A DNA stretch of 64,000 nucleotides, from positions 18,562,321 to 18,626,320 of the forward strand of contig NC_092578.1 of assembly GCF_037975245.1 (NCBI RefSeq). The letters are read 5' to 3'. The DNA comes from Apostichopus japonicus (taxonomy: Eukaryota > Echinodermata > Holothuroidea > Aspidochirotida > Stichopodidae). Shown in pieces: positions 11,885-23,689 of the stretch. The notes beneath the pieces are model-generated. The model was not told where the DNA came from and ran no database searches. It worked only from the letters and a program-made list of their open reading frames with translations. The position numbers and the translations under genes were made by a program. How positions within the stretch are numbered: the stretch's first letter is position 1; the number at the start of each line of letters is the position of its first letter.

Positions 11885-12690
11885 ATATATATACGTCTTT
11901 TGTATCGTTTTTTGCGGAAACAACATCTCCTATTAAAATGCAGTGAAGGATAGTAAAGTGTAAATTATATATTAATAGTAGGAGCAAAATGGTCCTCATT
12001 CATCACAACTTAGTGTAAATTCGTTCCCTTCAATTTTTCGTTGAGAAATACAGAGGGAGCTGGAGAGATTTGAGATCAAGATTAACATATAATCGATACA
12101 ATGACTGCGTAAGGTTGGCTAAAAGAGAGGAATCTATTCGTATTTGCGCTTGAGTACCCATTAAAAATCCCTATCCAAGTATTTACAGTCGTTCATTCAA
12201 TAACCGTTTGTCCTTCTTTTAATAATTAAACTTAGAAGTTAAAAATAACGAAATAATAAGACAATAAACAATTCCAAAGGATTGTGCGTCTAGACTGACC
12301 TTATAACAACTTCACTTTAAATAAAAAAAAAATAGAAAATATTTAAAAAAAACTATTTTTTTCTTTTTCTTTCGTTCTTGATCTTGTTCTTCGTTCTACA
12401 TGACGTTATGATATTCAGAACACGAGTTTCTATTTATTCATTTTATTTTTTTTTTGGAAAACCGTTCCAGGCTGCATGTCAGGAAACAAGAGTTTCCCCT
12501 GTTATGTTTACCAAGGCCGACAGGAAACAGTTACGACTTAGCTCTTCGTAACTTAGCGAAGGATAAAATTTATTTTAATTTAATACGAGAGACAAGAGGA
12601 ATAGTGACCGCTGTAGTCAAACGGCTGATCTTTTTCTGAAGCGCACAGTCGACTTATATACCGGTGAAGGCACTACGTGGAGGCCACCAT

Positions 12691-12737
12691 CGGTAAAAAC
12701 CCTGTTTTATAAACAAATAAAACAGAAACCTTTACCG
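12691..12737. repeat. Imperfect inverted repeat (hairpin)
   Basis: CGGTAAAAACCCTGTTTTAT faces ATAAAACAGAAACCTTTACCG across a short AT-rich loop. Most positions pair. This could be a remnant of a small inverted-repeat element. No flanking duplication was found. Confidence 0.5.
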
Positions 12738-15700
12738 GGGGGATGAAATGTGACGCCTCAAGGAGACATGTAAACAGAATTAGAATCTAATTCTAATTTG
12801 TATGATAAGTATTTTCAATGAATTTGACTTTGAACAAAGTCTTGTTTGTTTATTTTGCCAATTTTATAGGATACATTTATTTCCTATTTTGTACAGAGAA
12901 CCTTTGGAGAAATCTGTTTATTTGATGGTGCGAACATATAAAAAGAGACCCATCCCGAAAAATAATAATGATAACAAAGTTTCGCTAGTACCGTACATGT
13001 TTTCTCTACTTCGGGTCATACTCGAGTATCGGTAATGGATTTGAAACAGATTAAGTATATATGTTGGGTCGATAGTCGAATAACTCCTGCAAACTTTCAC
13101 ACTTTCACCCAGAATAATATAGAGACGTTCTAAGTGAACAGACCACTTCACTTTTCATCAGTTTATCCAAGCCAGAGATCTACAATTTCATCTCCGTGGT
13201 CATAAATTGCGTTCAACCCCCTCATTTGCAATTCCAAATTTTTAAATTAGCGTACATGTGATACTTCGGCTTGGTACAGAGTTACAAAGGTGAAGGTTTG
13301 CTGTTTGCATGTTAGTTATATCTTTTGCTGAAACTACCTTCCCACAAATCTTGAAGTCTACTCGTCCTTTGTGACCAATGTGATCATCATGTTAGAAATA
13401 CACGCCACTACTATATACTTAGCGGTAATCGCGTATATACGGAATAATTTAATTGGCGATAATAGAGTTCTTAGTTAACTAACCGTTAATTAACGAGTAA
13501 ACTGGATGACCAGAATGCATTGCGAAGTTCCCAACATAGCAAACATCTGATACAAAAATATTATATCAAATTTGAAGCTTATAGTTGTATTGCTTGAATC
13601 TTTGTATCTTGCACAAAAATTTCTTTTAAATATACTTTAAAAAATAGTTGTGTGCATGTGTGTCTTCTTTAATCTGATTATATGAGATTGCAAAACTTGC
13701 AAACATACAATATAAATGTTATTATTTCATAAGCAAACTTGACGTTAATTCCGAGTTAAATCTTTCCACATACGATTTTATTGGGCGTGGGGGTGGGGTG
13801 GAGGACTTAAGTAGCCAAGATCATGTTTGAATTCATAACTTCACAAGTTCTTTGGAGTCCACAGCCTCGTCAGACTGCATAAACTCTAATGCTGAATACA
13901 GTGATTATAATATAAGCCGTTGGCGTTTAACGAATCTTGCAAAGGGGGTGAAAAAGACAAATAGCTTCAGTACCAGGACTAACACAACCCTAAATCGACA
14001 TAATCCATAGTCGTTGCTACTACTAACAGTAGCCCTCATTTCCATTTCTGTGAACTTGTATTTCAAAAAAACCTTCCACGAAACTTCGTCGATATGTAAA
14101 ACGACTATACAGGTATAAAAATTTAAAAGGCGAAAACCACAGTGCTGAAGTTTTCAAGTAGGCTACACGATTGATAAAAGCTTGGAATTTCTTCCTGGTC
14201 ATAAATTGCGAAATGATCAATGTATATCTCGGACGGCTAAATGGCTCACCATAGCAATCCAGGGATACCAGGAAGAGATTCCACAGCTACCGAGGGTACT
14301 GTTAATAATCACGCCGCACAGTCGGGCACAATTTATGTGTCATATGGTGCCAATCAGGGCAGCTATATAGAACTAAAAAAGTTAGGTAGCCTATACTGCG
14401 TGCTTTCAAGGTTATCTTATAAATCAGTTTATTTCTTTTTAATGTAGACGATTTCTATCTAAGCTTAATGCCAATTAAGTAATCCTGCGAGCGATATTTA
14501 ATTGTCTTAAACAATATTAAGTGCTTTCAAAAGGATGGCAAATATGTGAGCTGTGTTAATCCTTCACTGAGCGTCATTACATATACTTGGCGACTGACTA
14601 CCAAGCAAAGTGTTTAATATTCCCTTTCCAAAGATGGCCGATGTCCTCCAGTAACTGCACCCACAACCAACACCCCCTCGCCCACCCTTCATCGAAAACT
14701 ACTTGATATGCCACTGTTGAGAAACATTGATTGGCAACTCCCGTTTATAATTATACTAGAAGTTGCATATGAGTTGGGTTGTAACTTCTATTATATCCTT
14801 CACAGGACATGTAATATTTACTGATAATCGGATACGTTTACAGTCTGAGAGTTATATTTACAGTCTAATTCAATACAGGAAAATCTTGTGTGTACTTAAT
14901 TTATAGTTAATGATCGCATATAGCACCACTAGAGTTGGCAAAAATGTAACTATTTGTTATTGTTTACCTTACTCGTAAACTATGATCAGAAAAACCAAAA
15001 GGGGAAACCACTTTTATAGAACATTATTTCCTTCTGGTATATAGCGCTATGACATCACACATTGTAAAACAATCCATCTCAAAATCTGAACTTCATTAAA
15101 ACATCATTTTCCGTATATTTGTTGTTCATATAAAGCGTAAATCTCTCTTCATTAAAGTACCAACCGAACGAGTGACCTCTCCTTTCATACTAATGTTCAC
15201 ACCCTGTTGCATTTGCAGCCCCCTTTATGTGGCACGGCCCTACCCCTACCACCGTGCATGGAAGCTCACCGAATGTACCGCTCACCCTATACCTACACTG
15301 GCCCCTTCCCACGTCAAGATGCAAGTGAAAACAGCTACTGAATAAAGTTTGTTAATGTTAGCAATAAACCTTCAACTTTGTTATCAATTGCGGGAAAAAG
15401 ACCATAAACTAAGTCTCGTTGTTCCACTTGGCATTTTCACGATTCTCGAGCATCGCTTAATTTGATGCATTTCCTTGACATTTTGTCATGTGGGGGGGGG
15501 GGGGGCAGGTGGCCATACTCACTATACCGAAGGCGACGCGTTATTCGAGTATTAAGCGAAGTATTGGAAAGACGGTTTATATCTATATAGACAAGTGATG
15601 ACAACATGTGAAAACAACGGCTGTGTATGCTTCATACGTCCAGTTTATTTCAAATTATCGTTACCATGGCAAACACTGCACAATGTTAAACTTATTATTT

Positions 15701-17692
15701 TTTAATATAAACATGCTATACATTGCTAGTTGAAAATTCCATCTTGACACCTTAGTCGAGATCTGAAGAAATGACATGTAATCTATTTTTGACTGAGTAA
15801 ACCCAATTTCACTCCAGGAAACCGAGCACAGTTTGCTGGTCTGAGATATAACAGTAGATGTTCTTCAAAGATTGACCTAGGCTGCTATAATTATTTATTT
15901 CGATTTGTCTATGAAACCTGTAACATTTGGAACGTTTGCATCTTCTTTTTTCAGCGGCCAATCTTCTCTGTATATAGAATATCATTTAAATGTAAGTTCT
16001 TTATAGAAATATTACTGTCCTCTGTGGATAAACTATTTAAATATTATGATAATAAAAACAACTACAATACAGTTCAAGTGTAATTTAAAAATGGAAGCAT
16101 TATTTAATTTATTTATGAATAATATTATATTATAGAGTGTCTGAATGACAAGAGAGGCAATCTTATTTTGGATAAACTCCATCGGTTCACTTGGTAAAAA
16201 AACAGGAAATTTAGGAGAAATTAAATGCTAGAAACGACTGAAAAGCTAAGACTACAACAATCAGTAGAGATCGGCCATGGCAAACATATCAGTTTGAACT
16301 GAAGTAAAATGGTTCGTCTAAAGATAATGTTGACCACGTTTTTAAGGTTTGCAAATGCTGGATTTGGCGGATTTATTAACCAAGATTAGGGAGGACTTTT
16401 GTCCGCTTCGGTTTTCTGTTTTGACTCGGGAAAAAAAAAGTCAGGTGTTATATACGACTAGAAGGGTAATCTTGGCTAAGATAAATAAACAACACGACAG
16501 TTCACCAGCCTGAAACTCTAACGCCTATGAGGCACGTAAGGGTATAGATATCGAAAAGAAAGAAGGGGGAAAAAAGAATAAAAAGTTGTTAACATGATAA
16601 TAACTTACGGTCTAATGCAAGAGGGCTTTTCAGAGGAATGTGGTGGGAAATGTCAACAATCAATGTTGTCTCTCATTCGACAAAATATCCTGAAAAACAA
16701 GAAGAAAGAGATTGTTTTTCAACAAATGTAATGTTGGTAATGTGGAAGGGCTATGCAAAAATGATTATTATTATTCCTGTCTTCGATTTTTTTTTTTTTT
16801 TTACTTTTAAGCGGTTAGAATGTAAAGTACGTATAGGGGCCACAAACCCCATTGCAACTAGAATCTTTTTAGCTTTTTTTCACAAAAATCTTTGCGAAGA
16901 AGAACATCTCCCCAGAACGGTTAAGTAAAATTGTGTTCCATTTGGAAAATATTCTTCTTTGAAAATCTGCATGTCTGCATGGGAGATATCAGTTTGTCAA
17001 TTTTTGATTTCATATTGCCACTAGAGTCTGAAACCATGTACTCTATTATTTGCTTCTCCTTTCATATTTCAAGGTAGAATTTAACAATTCAACCAATGTC
17101 TTACACTAAGTTAAGTAGGTATAAGTACATAACCAACCGAAGTTGGTTTACAATTTTGCTAAAAACCAAGTGAAATTACTGATGAAAATTTCGACCATTT
17201 CATCACTTTTTGGGATATTAAATTAGTTAAAAGGTCGTAAATGAACAAGTTGCTTTCTGGGTTGAAAGGTTATCCAAATTTGATTGGATACATGTGTTGA
17301 TTAAACTGTTGAGTAAAAGTATTTGCCCAACTTTCATATTTTGCCTGTATGTATCATTTCATTCTACTTCTAGCTACAACAAACGAATTTACCAAAATTG
17401 GTGGCGCTCGTTTCTATTGCCAATAGTTTTGTTATTTCTCAACTATAATGCTCCTGGTCATATCTGTCTTCATGAAAGATTCGCAATTTAGTTAAATGAT
17501 AATTAGTAGTTGAATTAAAGCTAAAATAGCATTTGATACAGCGGGGGACTTGTCTTAACCGCATGTATCTCGATTTATCCACTCCGACTTAATAGCAGTA
17601 TTTTAACAACTGGACAAACCATACAGGTTTTTAAGCCAATATGCGAGACAAACTCTCATTACCATTTTCACTTCTTCTTCTTTTCCTAACAG

Positions 17693-17914
17693 TTTCCTTT
17701 GTAACTGCTTCTCCAGTTTTCATATTCTCCAAGATGGGCACGCATTCATTCTACATTGACGTTCACCTTTGCGTGGAAGACTGGCCCGCATATCAGACCT
17801 TATTTCCAGCTTACGCCCTCTATTGCTTCATAATGATGTATTTACTGCCACTAGCGGTTATATCTCTATGCTATCTAGGTGTGCTCATCAAGGTGTGGGA
17901 TCAAGTTATGCCAG
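17693..17914 (+). CDS. Kisspeptin receptor-like GPCR, exon covering end of TM4, ECL2 and TM5
   Basis: The exon follows a strong acceptor (TTTTCCTAACAG) and begins with TT, completing a Phe codon with the T left at 496. It encodes the end of TM4 (SFVTASPVFIF) and the second extracellular loop with the conserved Cys (HLCVEDW), which normally bonds to a Cys at the top of TM3. It then encodes TM5 (YALYCFIMMYLLPLAVISLC, with the conserved Pro) and the start of the third cytoplasmic loop (LIKVWDQVMP). The Y-LLP pattern in TM5 fits kisspeptin and galanin receptors. The donor GTACGT at 17915 leaves one G (phase 1). An ATG at 17641 lies before the acceptor and is not a start. Confidence 0.85.
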
Positions 17915-18860
17915 GTACGTCCTTAGCTCAGGCTAATGTTCTGTAAGGTGGCATTCTCAAATTAGCGTCGATATCATTCCGCTAGAGTGTGCTACAATCA
18001 GGGAAAATGCCGAAAGGCAATAGGTGAAATCCTTTTTTGGATATCTTATCAAACGTTATATGTTTCTTTTGGGGGGAGGGGGGTGGGGTTGTCGATGTGA
18101 AAGAGCAGCGTAAAAAAAATTGTTTATAGTCAGTAAAGAGGCTTTCAAGAAAAATGCCCCAAAAAAATAATAGGGGAAACTGAACCTTTTTCGAAAATCT
18201 GATCAAACTGTACCGGATTGCTTTGGTGTTTTATGTAAGTTAAACAAATGGAAGTACATGATTGTGGTGCTTAGATTGGGTCGAATTAGGCAATTTTATC
18301 CCATTTTAAATCTTCAGAGAGCAGCGTAAGGAAATTGTTTACTGGTGAGTAAAGAGACTTGTTAACAATAAAGTTAAAAAATTATACATGGTTTAAATTC
18401 AAATATCTTGAAACTGCCAAGAAACACCAACGTGATAGCTATCAAGTGAGAAGTACGATAGAACTGCTACAATGAACTAGAGCCTTATTTAAAGTATGGC
18501 ACCTCAAGTGCGGGGACCTAATTATGTTGACTATTCTTTAAATAAGAAAAGTTACTTTGATTTTATCTAAGAGCGGAAGGAATCGTGGTTACATTTTGAG
18601 AGTCACGTTAAGGAGCATACAAAACAATCTCTGTTTTTTTTGGGGGGGGGGGGGGTGGGGGATTATCGAAAACGAACATAAACACTTCATCTTAATGACT
18701 GAAATCTTAAAAATAGTCTTTTCTTTTCAAATAAGAGCTTTGGGGGAACCATTAAGAACAGACTGACATAGTGTAGGCCTAGATAGTAAACAAATGCAGA
18801 ACATTTTAAATGCTATATCTAATCAAGTAAACATATATAAATTTACGCTTCCTTTTTCAG
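17915..18860 (+). other. Intron of the receptor gene (946 bp)
   Basis: The intron runs from GTACGT at 17915 to an acceptor CCTTTTTCAG at 18860. It holds G-rich runs near 18071 and 18642-18655 and nothing else I can name. The flanking phases match (G plus GA gives Gly). Confidence 0.8.
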
Positions 18861-19321
18861 GATTAGATGGCGCTCATCTACAATATCGTGCAAAAGAAGT
18901 ACGACAAAGACGTCACGTGACGTGGATGGTTTTAGCAGTAGTGATGACGTTTGCCTTTTGCTGGTTGCCGCTGTACATCTGTAATATTTGGCAAAGATTT
19001 AGTCGAGAAAACTTCCCCGAAACTGTGCCTATGTACATCTTCAAGTTATTCGGAATTATCCTCGTTTACACCAATTCGTGTGTGAATCCATTCATCTATT
19101 CCTTCATGGGGGAGAATTTCCGAAGATATTTCAGGAGAGCGTGTCCTTTTTTATGCAAGGAGAAAAACCATAGGTTTCAGGTTGCGGGTAGTAGAAGGAC
19201 GGGCACTACAGTGATTGATGAGCAACCAATGGTTGATATGAGAGTAGGGTCGACGTTAAGTGATACTGATCAAAAAGTGAGCGTTTCGTTTGACGAGTTG
19301 TCGAAGAGCGCCACTAAATAA
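18861..19321 (+). CDS. Kisspeptin receptor-like GPCR, terminal exon covering TM6, TM7 and C-tail
   Basis: This exon completes the receptor. The third loop (HLQYRAKEVRQRRHVTW) leads into TM6 with the CWLP motif (VVMTFAFCWLPLYICNIW). TM7 follows with NPxxY (TNSCVNPFIYSF). A basic helix 8 comes next (MGENFRRYFRRACPFLC), with Cys residues that could be palmitoylated. The cytoplasmic tail has Ser/Thr sites. The segment VNPFIYSFMGENF plus RRACPFL closely resembles fish and mammalian kisspeptin receptors as I recall them. The stop TAA is at 19319-19321. A signalling role in neuropeptide or reproductive control is inferred from the family. Identity within the kisspeptin/galanin/allatostatin-A group needs a tree. 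Confidence 0.88.
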
Positions 19322-19376
19322 GCGATGATGGTGATTACAACATACCTTACGAAGAGATCTACTGAAAAGAAATAAA
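19322..19376 (+). terminator. Receptor 3' UTR with poly(A) signal
   Basis: AATAAA at 19371-19376 lies 50 bp after the receptor stop codon and is a canonical polyadenylation signal. The cleavage site itself cannot be read from sequence. A longer 3' UTR is possible. Confidence 0.5.
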
Positions 19377-20571
19377 AATTAATAACGGTTGGTCATCACA
19401 TTGAATGATGACGCTGATACAGATTATCATAGAAATTAAACACCGTCTTTTTAGCCTGTTGTATAAGTCTTTCGCATAACCAACTGTTCTTTGCATAGAG
19501 ATGGAGAGCGTCCTCTAATATTACGGATTAACGACGCGCCTCTATCGATGTTTCGTCTATGTACATCGACAATGGAACATAATGTGCAGTCATCGATCAT
19601 TCATGGATTGGCGCAGGAAGGTTACCAACATCATTAAGTCGGACGGGGGGAAAAAACCTGCACTTTGTTTTCTCACTAATAACCGATGACCGTAGAAACA
19701 CCACGGTAACATATACGTGTTTATTAGTTCGAGGTTGTTTTTGGACCGTCGGGCGATCATGGTTGGGATGGACGACGGCGAGATTTGTTCCCTCCCTATT
19801 ATGAATAAGTCGTTGTTTGATATGTTGCTCGAATCTTGTAACAGTAACACAGCAAGAAGCAGAGGGCGCATCCACCTTCTTATCGGGTGACGGGGAGAGG
19901 GGAGTAAGATGCCCATGGATGGGGTTTAAGGGTGTTCCTTTTTGCTATTTGTAGTACCTTAGCAGTGCATGGCTAAATTACTGCGCAGAGGGAATTATGT
20001 GATTTCATGATTACATGTCAATTAATCATCTAGTGAATACGTATGTTCGCCGTTGCTACATTAGAGATTATTGATGATGTTCAGCAAACACAAATCAAAA
20101 GCATCAATTCATCCTTCCATGACACAAACACCATAGTTTAAACCAGTGGGTTAGGCGTTGGCGTAACAGAACTCTCCGCCAAATTAGACTGTTTCCCACA
20201 TATGTAGCAAAAAAATTGGCTCCATCTAGTCCTACTTTCCACGAACAGCCATTCCCACCCATCCTCCACCCATTACTTCCTGTCCAGCTGATTAGTAACT
20301 GCCTACTTAATGACTTGCCGTTCTCTAAGAATTGGTCAGCTATCGATCATGTTAATATCAGACGACTATCGACAGTGTTCATATTACTTTACTTTTATAT
20401 CATTATTTATTTTTGTTTTTGTATGTGGTCGGTCTGATGGTGTTAGTGTAATTCTTCCATGGTCTGACCAAACGTGGTTGCGATCTATGGTGATGTGTAT
20501 GTTAGTAAGAGATCGCCTATACTGTCACTGTTTCTCAATATGCAAATCCCTCTCCGAGAACCTCAGAATAA
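19377..20571. other. Intergenic DNA after the receptor gene
   Basis: No gene was recognised. Overlapping open frames near 19590-19916 on the minus strand have no known motif and no clear splice context. Confidence 0.5.
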
Positions 20572-20680
20572 TCCCCTCCTCCCTCCTCCTTCCTCCTCCC
20601 TCCTCCTTCCTCCTCCCTCCTCCTTCCTCCTCCCTCCTCCCTCCTCCCTCTTCCCTCTTCCCTCCTCCCTCCTCCCCCCT
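20572..20680 (+). repeat. Pure polypyrimidine tract, (CCTCCTCCCT/CCTCCTTCCT)n
   Basis: About 109 bases carry no purine on the plus strand. The units are CCTCCTTCCTCCTCCC-like, drifting to CTTCCCT at the right. Homopurine-homopyrimidine tracts of this kind can form triplex (H-) DNA. The open frames crossing it (PPSSFLLPPPSS) are artefacts of the repeat. Confidence 0.95.
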
Positions 20681-23172
20681 AGCTTATAATAAAGCACTGT
20701 TTATTCAGGTGTAGGCCTAATATATATATATATATATATTGACGATAGGAGCATGAGTAGTCGCAGCTACACTTTTACATAATACTGTTCAAATGATGAC
20801 GTTAAGTAAGGTACATGCTATAATTATGATATTCAATACAGTATAAAAGTTTATTTATTTATAGTGTCGTGAAATATACTTTCAATAGCAATTTGCCATC
20901 TTTTTTCTTCATGTTTTTCTTCTGTCCTGAGGGACAGATGAGACCTGAGACTTTCTTTCACTACGTTGTTGAATTTCTTCTGCCCCTCTTGTACTAGTTC
21001 GCTACCCATTGTGACATAAGCCCATCTGTATCTCAATTCTGTTTTGAAAAAGTTCAACACAAACCCACACAAAAAAAATGCAAAAATTATGAAAAATATC
21101 GTTCATTTCTCTTTTCATTTCTTCATATATTTTATTCACACTGGTACAGAATACTTATATTATTCACGTTCTAAAGAAGAGTTTTTGCTCTTGGTTAATT
21201 GCAATATATATATTGTAATAAATTAGCAACGGCGAAATGAGGTTATTTAAATTCTGACGTGAACATTGCACAATCATATTTTTTGAGTTTCAAATGGAAT
21301 GAGACATTTTGAAAAATAGAAAGCAGTACAAAAACCAAAAAAAAAAAACGGGAAATCTAAATTCTACCACAATCTGGATATTTTTTTGAAAAAGAACCTA
21401 TTTATAGATATTAAAGTTAAATGCAATTAACTGTTAAGCTATATTTACTAAAATTTGATGTAAAAATTATTTTAAGTTACGAATACGTCTTGCTACTGAG
21501 CTCTGAATAAATTTACTCAATACCTTCGGGTAGATAACTCTACCTTGGTTTTTTTTCTGTCTGTGTATGTTTTTTCTGGCATCAATTTATTTTCATTTGT
21601 TCTTCAACTTTCACAATGTGTTATTCCGAGAGATATACCCTGCTACTAAATCTTTCCTTCTATAACGAAAGTGATTGACAGAGATCGTTGTCAAGAACAA
21701 CACCTACAAACCTACTCAGAAAAAAAAACTTGCTCTGTTTTGTAGTATAAAAAGTCATGTCTGGGGGCTGTCATTTGGTGAATATGTGTTGTCATAATGC
21801 CAATAGGATATGTGTTGTCATAATATGAAACCTTGTACGTTCTTTAAATCGCCAAGCAGAATCAAGATCTGTTTTTACAAGATCGTATTCGACACATTTT
21901 TAATTTAAAAAAAATATATTAATATGGTGCTTCGTGCACTGTAAACATTTTGAACCATTTGAAAGTTTTGAAACGTTTCGGACAATTATTTAATCATATT
22001 TTCTCTACCAATTTCACAAACGTGCTGTAAATTTTATATGTGTGGGGGGGATGAGAATTATCGAAAAATAAGTCTGATTCGCATGATTATTTAATTTAAT
22101 CCCTTAAATGTTAAAATTCAGATCTAAATTTAGTTGTTTCAATAAGAACTCTTCGTTCTGATTAATGAAGATACACTTACATAGACGATGATGGAATGTA
22201 AACCGTGGAATTCGAAGAATGTCGTTCGTAAACTTTAAAAGTACTTTTGTTCTATATTTGGGAAACATTTGATATACAGTGTAGTTCTCAGAACCTTTGA
22301 ACTTGAATGTTCTGAAAAGCTTACATCAAAATTACCCTAAAATGTTGTAAAACCTCGAGGCTATGTTTTGTTGCAATTATGTAGTCTAACCTACGTGCAC
22401 AAAGTTATTCAGTTTGTATATGTAACGTTTTTAAGTCCATCTATATCTGACAATATTGGAAATGTTTCAAGTGAGAATGACAAGCACTGACAGGAATACT
22501 AATTGGCCTGGGAGTGCAACGGGAATTAATAGAGGGCGTAACTCTGTAAATGTTCGCACAGCCGTACATCTAATCTCTGAATGTTCATATCCTGGAGATG
22601 TTGTAATTAAGAAGAGGGCGCGATTCTTGAATCAATCTACCATGATCTGTCTCACCATGAATACGACCGTTCGCAATGGTCTTCTTAACTACATTCCTGC
22701 TATGGGAACAACTCTTAAATAACAAGCCTACATGCCAAATGAACCGTCCCGCAGAAATACAATATAATTTGTAACAGATATATACCGAGTTTTCAACCCT
22801 TAGCAAATGGAATGTCTGTAGAATAGTAAACTTTAACGTTAATGTACTATATAATAATCCCTTATATACAACTACAATGGTTACTTCTCATTCGGTAAGA
22901 CCCGCTTGAGAATGATAATTGCAATTTATACAGGCTGCCCTCTATTCCGACTTGTTGCTAACGTGGCAGAGAGATTGCATACATCATCCGGCTTATTTAT
23001 AACATTCTGACGACAGGTTTAATATTCTTTAATCCTTCAATTAATTGGGAATAACAATAAACTTGACTAAGCAACCGGTTGTCGCCCTAGACCCTTTCTT
23101 GCGGAATGCATACCGATTACTAAGCATTAACTTGTAGTTGCAAAAACTTGGTCTACTAATACTAGTTTAGTC
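20681..23172. other. Intergenic DNA
   Basis: The stretch is AT-rich, with a (TA)n run near 20722-20740. The open frame at 22456-22722 (+) has no recognisable motif. I see no supported gene. Confidence 0.5.
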
Positions 23173-23645
23173 AGTATTGCGAAGTTCGGCATACTGCGAA
23201 GTTCGGACACCCTAAGAAATACACGATTTCACCATGAAAACCTACAGGAAGAGCCAAATTTCACCAAAAAGTACGAAGCTACAGTTATTTTCTCTCCAAA
23301 ATGACCCGTGTGCAAGAAATTACTTACATATTTGTCAAAAAAATGACGAAGATCTATGAAGTCTGTTATAATTACTGAAAGAGCAACTGCGCCACCAATT
23401 TTATCACCAGCGCCACACGGTGGGTTGCGTGTCCGAACTTCGCAATACTCTAGCAAAGAAATACCAGTTCCACAATCACGAAGAATCGTCTTGGAAAACA
23501 ACGTGTAAACAGTTTGCAGGAAAGAAAGTTTGGCCGTGTATCGTACTATAACACAATTCTCCCACCATATGAAGTATATTTTCTGGTGATTTAGACCAGA
23601 AGATTTAGTTTTGGGGTGTTTTAAGTCTTAAGTGTCCGAACTTCG
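23173..23645. mobile_element. Inverted-repeat element(s) with GCGAAGTTCGGACAC ends (MITE-like)
   Basis: AGTATTGCGAAGTTCGG at 23173-23189 is matched perfectly (17 bp) on the opposite strand at 23433-23449. A second inner copy, GCGAAGTTCGGACAC at 23196-23210, has an opposite-strand partner at 23632-23645 (GTGTCCGAACTTCG). The four related ends suggest either two nested small elements or one element with doubled termini. Internal open frames (23229-23501, minus) show no transposase motif I know. Confidence 0.6.
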
Positions 23646-23689
23646 AAGTCACCATGCTACTAGACTAATTTAAATTTCATTTAACCCTT

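Larger units (their letters stand above)
497..17692 (+). other. Large (17.2 kb) intron of the receptor gene
   Basis: The intron is bounded by GTGAGT at 497 and by a pyrimidine-rich acceptor ending CCTAACAG at 17692. Apart from repeats and one exon-like segment near 11.1 kb listed separately, I see no supported coding sequence. Several open frames of 60-100 codons occur by chance or in low-complexity DNA. The stretches 2190-4230, 4480-7830, 7920-9545 and 12740-17690 are mostly plain AT-rich sequence with isolated G, C, A or T runs. Confidence 0.75.

Noticed and set aside
17641-17692. ATG at 17641 as a gene start with a signal-peptide-like leader
   Set aside because: This hydrophobic leader is the translated polypyrimidine tract of the splice acceptor; phase matching places the exon start at 17693.
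20310-20714. Long Pro/Ser-rich plus-strand frames
   Set aside because: Created by the polypyrimidine repeat; no start or splice context.
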